Assembly (NCBI GenBank): GCA_013041835.1
Contig: JABDRH010000542.1
Span: 1 to 11,620 of the forward strand
DNA length: 11,620 nt
Source of the DNA: Desulfatitalea sp.
Lineage (GTDB): Bacteria; Desulfobacterota; Desulfobacteria; Desulfobacterales; Desulfosarcinaceae
Direction of reading: 5' to 3'
Shown here one piece after another: positions 6,427 through 11,620 of this stretch. Numbering within the stretch: the first letter of the stretch is position 1; every line of letters starts with the position of its first letter. The notes beneath the pieces are model-generated. The model saw only the letters and a program-made list of their open reading frames with translations. It ran no database searches and had not been told where the DNA came from. Position numbers and translations under genes: made by a program.

Positions 6427-8385
6427 TACCGCATCTTCAGTCATGTTGCGAATACTCTCTCTTAGCTTGTCTTCAACGGTAACGGGCCGGCGTTGATCTT
6501 TGATATGAGCGTAGGAAAATTCGTCCTCTACGCGCATCACCTCTACCGTTGCCATGATGGCCGCGTCCGGCTTGAAAGTTTTTCCTTTAAAAACTTTAGC
6601 CGGCTTTTCCTCGACAATCTCGAACAGCGTGCCGGTCACCACGCCTTGCCGGGCGCCGAGATTCAACAGCACCTGATGACCTGAAACCTCCACCACATAA
6701 GCCTGCAGGGGATAATCGGTCACAATGGCCGTGAGCACCTCCCGGTTCAGCCAGTGTAGATCCTTTTTCAGGGTCACGGTCGATGCGAATTGCCGCTCGA
6801 CGGCCTGGGCTCTATGCTGGGTCAAAGCATCATACAATTCAAATTTGAGCAGCGCGCCTTCCGAGAGGTGAAACAAAGTGCCTTTTCCCATCAACCTGGC
6901 GCCGCATGCCCGGGAAAGCCGCAGCATCACCGTTTGGTCGCTCAAGTCCTTATCCTTCAGCGCCAATTTGTCAACCACACGTTCAAGGACGATGGGGTCG
7001 ATCACTTCAATACGCCCCGAGGTGTTGAGTTGATCGGCCAATGACAGATTGAGCATGCGGGCGAATCCGTCCCTCAGGCTTAAGCCGCCCGTCTCCATCG
7101 CTTCAAACAAGACCAGGGCGGTATGACCGCTGGTCCAGGGGTCTTCAGGATGCTCTGCGGCAGCTGTTTGGGCTTGATGGTAGTTTTTGACGATGGTGTC
7201 AATCCGGCGCTCCAAGGTTTTGCGCGTCTCGGGATCTTTTTCCATGAGCAGCATGCGTTTGGCGTTTTCCGCCAGCGTGGCGGTAAAGGGGTCGCTGCGA
7301 TCGATGGTGTGCGCCCGGCGATAGGCTTCCAATGCCTTGTCCCACTCCCCTTGTCGCTCATACGTCATGCCCTTGTTAGACGTGGCTTCAACGTAGTACG
7401 GATCGAGTGCCACGGCTTGGTCATACATATCCATGGATTTGTGGTAGTCGCCGCGGACCGCGTAGATACGTCCCAACTGGTTGAAAGCCACAGCCCGGTG
7501 ACTGGGATCGGCACCGGCACTCTTGGCGGCCTTCAGGTACTCGGCTTCGGCTTGCCGGGGGTTATTGCGGCTGTAGTACAAATCCCCTTTGATTACGTGC
7601 GCATAAGCGCGTTGTTGCGACTTTTTTTCCACCTCTGTGGCCATGGAGATCGCTTTTTCCGGTTGCCCCTTGCGCGCATAGACATGTGAGAGACCTTCTT
7701 TACCCAGCAGCTCGCCCTCCCCTTTCTCCCTGGACAGCTTATAAAATGCCTTTTCAGCAGCCTTTAAATCCCCCTCCTTCAAAGCGGCATACCCTTGGAC
7801 ACTCTGGGCGCGGACATTTTTCGGGTCCTTTTTAACGACTTCTGCGCTGATGGCCTTGGCAATGGTGGTCTGGCGGCTCTGCAACTTACGTTCGGCAATG
7901 GCAACCAGCGATTTCTCCGTGGCTTTTCCGCCCCCTTGAATGTAATCGAGCAATTTCAGGTCCGGCCCGATGATGCATACCGTGGGCAGAATCAGGCGGG
8001 CCGAATATTGCGTTGAGATGTCCCCCGGATCGACAACCACGGGAAAATCCAGTTTGCTTGAAGATAGAAATTGGTTGACTTTGGCAGTGGTTGCGCGCGT
8101 AATGGCCCACACTTTCATGTCGGCTTCTTTGTATTTTTTGGCCAAGCCGTCCAGATGCAGCAACCCCTCCTGGCTTGAACGCGAATCCACATCAAAGAAG
8201 TAAAGAATCAGCATGGGCTGATCCTTCATGTCGCTTATTTGATAGCTCTTGCCGTGGACATCCTTGGCCGAGAACAGCGGCGCGGCCTGGCCGCTGTTGA
8301 GCTGGGCGATGCCGTTGCCGGCGAAAACCGCCACCGCCAGCAAAGATAGCCCCATAGTCACTATCCAATTTGTCGTAGGCTTCAT
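6415..8385 (-). CDS. Exported thioredoxin-fold / TPR / CsgG-FlgT-like multidomain protein
   Basis: A 656-residue exported protein of unknown function. Residues 1-28 form a signal peptide with likely cleavage after GIAQ and no lipobox. Residues about 30-165 resemble a TlpA/AhpC-type thioredoxin domain: APLFSAKDVHGK start, LILYFF strand, and cis-proline P134 in LPTVCIIG. The CxxC position instead reads S68-R-S-S71, so no redox chemistry is expected. Residues about 172-380 hold several TPRs, for example YVEATSNKGMTYERQGEWDKAL. Residues about 435-535 resemble CsgG/FlgO-like proteins (LADQLNTSGRIEVIDPIVLERVV; GARLMGKGTL). The C-terminus (about 560-645; VLLNLGARQGVVTGTLFEI) resembles the FlgT C-terminal domain. 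AGGAGGA lies 5 bases before the ATG. It follows the PEGA kinase gene by 44 bases and is the last gene of the set. It could be an envelope scaffold read by, or acting with, the kinases. Domain calls are by eye. Confidence 0.85.
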   Translation of the reverse strand: MKPTTNWIVTMGLSLLAVAVFAGNGIAQLNSGQAAPLFSAKDVHGKSYQISDMKDQPMLILYFFDVDSRSSQEGLLHLDGLAKKYKEADMKVWAITRATTAKVNQFLSSSKLDFPVVVDPGDISTQYSARLILPTVCIIGPDLKLLDYIQGGGKATEKSLVAIAERKLQSRQTTIAKAISAEVVKKDPKNVRAQSVQGYAALKEGDLKAAEKAFYKLSREKGEGELLGKEGLSHVYARKGQPEKAISMATEVEKKSQQRAYAHVIKGDLYYSRNNPRQAEAEYLKAAKSAGADPSHRAVAFNQLGRIYAVRGDYHKSMDMYDQAVALDPYYVEATSNKGMTYERQGEWDKALEAYRRAHTIDRSDPFTATLAENAKRMLLMEKDPETRKTLERRIDTIVKNYHQAQTAAAEHPEDPWTSGHTALVLFEAMETGGLSLRDGFARMLNLSLADQLNTSGRIEVIDPIVLERVVDKLALKDKDLSDQTVMLRLSRACGARLMGKGTLFHLSEGALLKFELYDALTQHRAQAVERQFASTVTLKKDLHWLNREVLTAIVTDYPLQAYVVEVSGHQVLLNLGARQGVVTGTLFEIVEEKPAKVFKGKTFKPDAAIMATVEVMRVEDEFSYAHIKDQRRPVTVEDKLRESIRNMTEDAVTTW

Positions 8386-8390
8386 TTTTA

Positions 8391-8397
8391 TCCTCCT
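8391..8397 (-). promoter_or_regulatory. Very strong ribosome binding site of the exported multidomain protein gene
   Basis: On the minus strand AGGAGGA (8397-8391) is followed by TAAAA and the ATG at 8385. It is the strongest Shine-Dalgarno sequence in the window. The upstream genes of the same set have none visible and seem to rely on coupling, so this product is probably made in larger amounts. Confidence 0.8.
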
Positions 8398-8429
8398 GCA
8401 ACATTGGGGGTATAGAAAGTCGATGGACC

Positions 8430-9626
8430 TTACTCAGGGGTATGCATGGGGATGTTCAGCGGCGTATCATTCAGCGTATCCAGCTGCACTTGGCCTTCCC
8501 ACACCAGGTAGCCGGGCATGCTCAACCGCAATTCATATTTACCCAGCGCGAGTGGAAGATCCAGCGGGGTCGTTCCTTTTTCAATGTTGTCAACGAACAC
8601 TTGAGCACCGGCAGGATCGCTGTTGATCTTCAAAAGCGCCTGCTGCGCAGAAGAAGTCGTATTGACTTGCGCATGCGGCGGTACGGCTGCATTACGGCCC
8701 AAAAGGTAGTAGCCTCCGGCACCGAGAATCAACACCATGATGGCTGCGCCCGTCAGCACGACTCGCCGTTTCACGCGACGGTCGGGGCTTTCGGACGCAA
8801 GAGGCGTTTGGAGCATGGGTTGAATTGTTTCCAAGGCCTCGGCAAATTGCCTGCCTGTCTGGAAACGGGCCTCGGGCTGCTTGGCAAGACTTTTGAGAAT
8901 TACATCGGACAAAGCCTTGGGGATAAACGGATCCATATTGGCCGGAGATTCGGGTTGATCATTGGTGATCGCACGGAAAATGGCCGCGATGTTGTTGCCG
9001 GTAAAAGGCCTGCGTCCAGCCGCCATTTCATAAAGAATCACGCCGGCCGAGAAGAGATCCGAACGTCCGTCCACGGTCTGCCCCATCACCTGCTCGGGGG
9101 ACATGTAAACCGGAGTTCCGAGAATTTCCCCGGCCTGGGTTTGGTAACCGGCACCGGCGTCTTCGATGCGCGCAATGCCGAAATCCGTAAGCTTGACGTC
9201 ATGGCCTTCGCAGAAAATGATGTTGGACGGCTTGATATCCCGATGCACGATGCCGTTACGATGAGCGTAATCGAGTGTATCCACGATCTGGCAGGCAACT
9301 TTCACACACTCGCAAAGGGAGAGTCGACCGGAACGTAGCACGTCATTGAACGGTTCACCCTTAAGAAACTCCATGGCGATGTATACCGTTCCATGGTCTT
9401 CACCCACATCGTAGATCGTTACAATCCGAGGATGCGATAAACGTCCGATGGCTCTGGCTTCCTTGAGAAAGCGAGCCACAAAGGTTTCACTAGTCACCCG
9501 GTCCGGCCGCAGCACCTTTAGGGCGACCATGCGGTCGATTTGAGGATCGTGGGCCTTATAAACCACGCCCATGGTTCCTTTGCCCAACTCTTCGACGATG
9601 CGGTATCGGCCGTACTCCGATGTCAT
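8430..9626 (-). CDS. Membrane-anchored Hanks-type Ser/Thr kinase with C-terminal PEGA domain
   Basis: A 398-residue protein kinase. The cytoplasmic catalytic domain (about 8-270) is complete: glycine loop GKGTMGVV (15-22), ATP lysine K37 in VALKVL, helix C glutamate E56, HRDIKPSN with catalytic D130, DFG aspartate D148, GTPVYMSPEQ (170-179) and D190 in DLFSAG. A basic stretch RRVKRR (283-288) precedes one transmembrane helix (about 289-309), placing the C-terminus outside the cytoplasm. Residues about 332-395 form a PEGA domain (LLKINSDPAGAQVFVDN, then TTPLDLPLALGKYELRLSMPGY), often found in surface or wall-associated proteins and thought to bind envelope components. The ATG lies 2 bases after the protease gene stop and has no Shine-Dalgarno sequence, so translation is probably coupled. 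The likely role is sensing in the periplasm and phosphorylating cytoplasmic targets; the phosphatase two genes upstream would reverse it. The substrate is unknown. Confidence 0.95.
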   Translation of the reverse strand: MTSEYGRYRIVEELGKGTMGVVYKAHDPQIDRMVALKVLRPDRVTSETFVARFLKEARAIGRLSHPRIVTIYDVGEDHGTVYIAMEFLKGEPFNDVLRSGRLSLCECVKVACQIVDTLDYAHRNGIVHRDIKPSNIIFCEGHDVKLTDFGIARIEDAGAGYQTQAGEILGTPVYMSPEQVMGQTVDGRSDLFSAGVILYEMAAGRRPFTGNNIAAIFRAITNDQPESPANMDPFIPKALSDVILKSLAKQPEARFQTGRQFAEALETIQPMLQTPLASESPDRRVKRRVVLTGAAIMVLILGAGGYYLLGRNAAVPPHAQVNTTSSAQQALLKINSDPAGAQVFVDNIEKGTTPLDLPLALGKYELRLSMPGYLVWEGQVQLDTLNDTPLNIPMHTPE

Positions 9627-9628
9627 AA

Positions 9629-10561
9629 TCAGTACTTTTGCAGAAAATTCAGCAAGGTTTCAAAGGGAATGAAAAAACCGACATTGTCGGTGCCCCGGTA
9701 TCGCCCTTTCACCACGGCCGCCAAGCGCCCCTGTTGATCGAGTACGGCCGCGCCGCTGCTGCCCGGCGCCACCGGCATGCGCACCTGCCAGAGGGGAAGT
9801 CCGTCAACCCTGCGCGGTGGTCCATCCAGATAGCCGCGTTGCATGGCATCCAGGCCGTTCTGCGGGCATGATAGTGCAAACAGCGTTTCATGCTTGGCCG
9901 GCAGGTACCGGCCTTCACGGACAGGAATAACGACAGATAGCATACGGGGCACCTTCACCAAACACAGGTCCCGGTAAGCATCGAGCTTGACCACCCGGCC
10001 GATGGCCTCGCTGCCGTCCCTGAATTGCACATCCACCTGGCGATCCATCTCCAGGTCATGGGCGGTGGAGACAATCAGTCCGTTCCGGTCGATCCCGAAT
10101 CCGCTCAATTGCACGGCAACGCCCTTGTGCACCGTATAGATACACACAGCGGCATTTACGAAGCTGCGCACCATGCGCGGGGAGATTGAAGCCGAGGGCG
10201 TCTTGCGGCTAGTGGGTAAATGGATGTAGCTGTCGAGGTAGGCCCAGAAAGCATCCCGATAAAGGTCGCTATCACCATCAATGCCAGTCATAGTGATCTG
10301 TGTGCCCAGTGCGGAGTGGGGGCGTAGCTTGATGTGCCAGCGGTATCGCCCCTTTTCGACTTCTAACTGTATGGTGCGTCCTGAAAGAGCGTTTCGATAA
10401 ATTGTAAAACCGCTTTCTTCCAACCAGGGTGTGATTACGGCTTCGGTTTCCGACAACGGTATGGATAAAATGCGCTCATCCTGAGCTGAACCCAACGCAG
10501 GGGACGACAGCCCAATGTTGATCATGGACAGGCAAATGACAAGCTGCGAAATGCGAATCAT
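9629..10561 (-). CDS. Exported trypsin-like (HtrA-related) serine protease without PDZ domain
   Basis: A 310-residue predicted periplasmic protease. Residues 1-26 look like a signal peptide (hydrophobic core LVICLSMINIGL, likely cleavage after ALGSA). Residues about 28-125 have no recognised motif and may form a separate beta-rich domain. From about 130 the chain has the trypsin/HtrA fold with all three catalytic residues: H168 in GLIVSTAHDL, D198 in YRDLCLVKV and S269 in APGSSGAAVLD, where the usual GNSGG reads GSSGA. It closes with GFFIPFETLLNFL, matching the end of HtrA protease domains. There is no PDZ domain. The ATG overlaps the phosphatase stop codon as ATGA, and the stop is 2 bases before the next kinase start, so it is embedded in a kinase-phosphatase operon. 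Whether it cleaves a kinase, the last gene's product or something else cannot be read here. Confidence 0.9.
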   Translation of the reverse strand: MIRISQLVICLSMINIGLSSPALGSAQDERILSIPLSETEAVITPWLEESGFTIYRNALSGRTIQLEVEKGRYRWHIKLRPHSALGTQITMTGIDGDSDLYRDAFWAYLDSYIHLPTSRKTPSASISPRMVRSFVNAAVCIYTVHKGVAVQLSGFGIDRNGLIVSTAHDLEMDRQVDVQFRDGSEAIGRVVKLDAYRDLCLVKVPRMLSVVIPVREGRYLPAKHETLFALSCPQNGLDAMQRGYLDGPPRRVDGLPLWQVRMPVAPGSSGAAVLDQQGRLAAVVKGRYRGTDNVGFFIPFETLLNFLQKY

Positions 10562-11286
10562 GAAATTTTTGCCAGCACGACGGTAATATTGTCCTTACCG
10601 CCGGCACTGTTGGCAATTTCCACCAAGCGATTGACCTTTGCGGCAAGGCCGCTGTTATTCTGAAGAACTTTTACGATCTGTTGGTCTTCAATCAAATCGG
10701 TGAGACCATCGGAACAGAGCAGAAAAAGATCTCCACTAAAAATGGGTCCACGCAGGGTATCCAGCGCCGGTGACGGCCTGACACCGACAGCACGCAAAAT
10801 AATATTGCGCATGCGATGCGAGCGGGCCTGCGCTTCGGTGATCAATCCCTGATCGATCTGATCCTGTACCAGTGAGTGGTCTTTGGTAAGTTGTTTGAAA
10901 TTGCCCTGGCGCAGCCGGTAGGTTCTGCTGTCGCCCATATGCCCCACAACGAATCCGGTACTGGTAAATGCCAGCAGCTCGGCGGTGCATCCCATGCCCT
11001 TATGCTCCGGGAACTTGGCGGCATGGGCCAGAATGCGATCATTGGCTTGAAGAAAAGCCGCCTGCACCTGGTCGACCAGCGTCTGCTCGGATGCGGGCAG
11101 AACCGTATCGAAAATATCCGCGGCGGTTTGGGCAAAGATCTGGCTGGCCATTTCACCGGCAGCCGCTCCGCCCATGCCGTCGGCAACCAGGCAAAAACGT
11201 GCGCCGGCATTGATCATGAAGGTGTCTTCGTTGTTGGAACGGACTTGGCCGACATCGGTCTTGCCGAAGAATTCAATGTTGTTCAT
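10558..11286 (-). CDS. PP2C-family Ser/Thr protein phosphatase (Stp/PrpC type)
   Basis: A 242-residue single-domain cytoplasmic phosphatase, close to the usual length for bacterial Stp/PrpC enzymes, which need two Mn/Mg ions and remove phosphate from Ser/Thr residues. All signature motifs are present: RSNNEDTF with E20 and D21, VADGMGG with metal ligand D36, GHMGDSRTYRLR with D119, KDHSLV (135-140), LLCSDGLTD with D193, and GGKDNITVV with D232. No signal peptide or membrane segment is seen. The ATG at 11286 lies inside the 3' end of the upstream kinase gene (overlap 14 bases) and lacks a Shine-Dalgarno sequence, so coupled translation is likely. The next gene overlaps its stop as ATGA. It is the natural antagonist of the two kinases encoded around it. 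Confidence 0.97.
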   Translation of the reverse strand: MNNIEFFGKTDVGQVRSNNEDTFMINAGARFCLVADGMGGAAAGEMASQIFAQTAADIFDTVLPASEQTLVDQVQAAFLQANDRILAHAAKFPEHKGMGCTAELLAFTSTGFVVGHMGDSRTYRLRQGNFKQLTKDHSLVQDQIDQGLITEAQARSHRMRNIILRAVGVRPSPALDTLRGPIFSGDLFLLCSDGLTDLIEDQQIVKVLQNNSGLAAKVNRLVEIANSAGGKDNITVVLAKIS

Positions 11287-11620
11287 GATTTAAGATCATT
11301 TGGATAAAGTTGGAAAGATCTGATGCATCATAGCTCATTTGCAAAGTAATGCGCAACTGCATCAAATCATCATGCAGTGCCATGGCATCTGCATACCGCA
11401 GCGATTTGTCTTTTTCCAAGCACTTCATCACCACTCTGTTGACGCCGTCGGGCAGATCGTTGCGCACAGTTTGAATAGGAGGAATTACCATCTCAGGGAT
11501 CGTACGAATGGCCTCGATATCGGAATCAAATTGGCAAAGCCGCTGCCCGGATAGAATCTCATAGAACACCAAACCCAAGGCATAAACATCCGCCTGAAGA
11601 TCCACCGGATGCCCCAGGGC
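11273..11620 (-). CDS. Hanks-type Ser/Thr protein kinase, C-terminal part (cut by window edge)
   Basis: The last 115 residues of a protein kinase; the N-terminal part lies beyond the right edge. The visible part begins ALGHPVDLQADVYALG, which is kinase subdomain IX with its conserved aspartate and the D-x-Y-x-L-G pattern. It continues with FYEILSGQ and the C-lobe motif VVMKCLEKDKSLRYADA (subdomain XI, conserved arginine R in SLRYA). After the kinase fold only about 35 residues remain, ending QMILNHEQH, with no transmembrane helix in the visible part. This kinase therefore looks cytoplasmic at its C-terminus, unlike the PEGA kinase further along. Its end overlaps the phosphatase gene by 14 bases. 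The catalytic and ATP-binding residues are outside the window, so activity cannot be judged. Confidence 0.92.
   Translation of the reverse strand, partial: ALGHPVDLQADVYALGLVFYEILSGQRLCQFDSDIEAIRTIPEMVIPPIQTVRNDLPDGVNRVVMKCLEKDKSLRYADAMALHDDLMQLRITLQMSYDASDLSNFIQMILNHEQH

Overview
The window looks like chromosome of a Gram-negative deltaproteobacterium, most likely a Desulfobacterota member of the Desulfobacteraceae/Desulfosarcina type. This is inferred from the gene families present: a sigma-32 gene leading into a TPR lipoprotein and a LolB-like lipoprotein, a single-domain Mrp/Nbp35 ATPase, a UPF0280 protein, and Hanks-type kinases with a PP2C phosphatase. No database was consulted. All protein genes are on the minus strand; the only plus-strand gene is a tRNA. 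No insertion sequence, phage gene or CRISPR array is visible, and no stretch longer than about 210 bases lacks a gene.

Right half (11620 down to 6415, transcribed leftward): a compact set of five genes. In order these are a Ser/Thr kinase (5' part outside the window), a PP2C phosphatase, a secreted trypsin-like protease, a second Ser/Thr kinase with one transmembrane helix and a periplasmic PEGA domain, and a large exported protein with a thioredoxin-like domain, TPRs and CsgG/FlgT-like C-terminal regions. The first four overlap or lie 2 bases apart, and the fifth follows after 44 bases with a very strong ribosome binding site. Together they look like a reversible-phosphorylation module that reaches across the inner membrane to a periplasmic protease and a periplasmic scaffold. 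This is the least ordinary part of the window. The thioredoxin-like domain has serines where both redox cysteines should be.

Middle (6009-6414): tRNA-Arg(UCU) with an encoded CCA end, on the plus strand, in about 400 bases of otherwise non-coding DNA between the two leftward gene sets.

Left half (6008 down to 1): rpoH (sigma-32), a TPR lipoprotein, a LolB-like lipoprotein, an Mrp-type Fe-S/P-loop ATPase, an HD-domain dGTPase-like phosphohydrolase, and the start of a UPF0280 gene cut by the window edge. The two lipoprotein genes are 9 bases apart and probably co-transcribed. The ATPase gene starts with TTG behind a good Shine-Dalgarno sequence and has its own candidate promoter, so the last three genes may form a separate unit.
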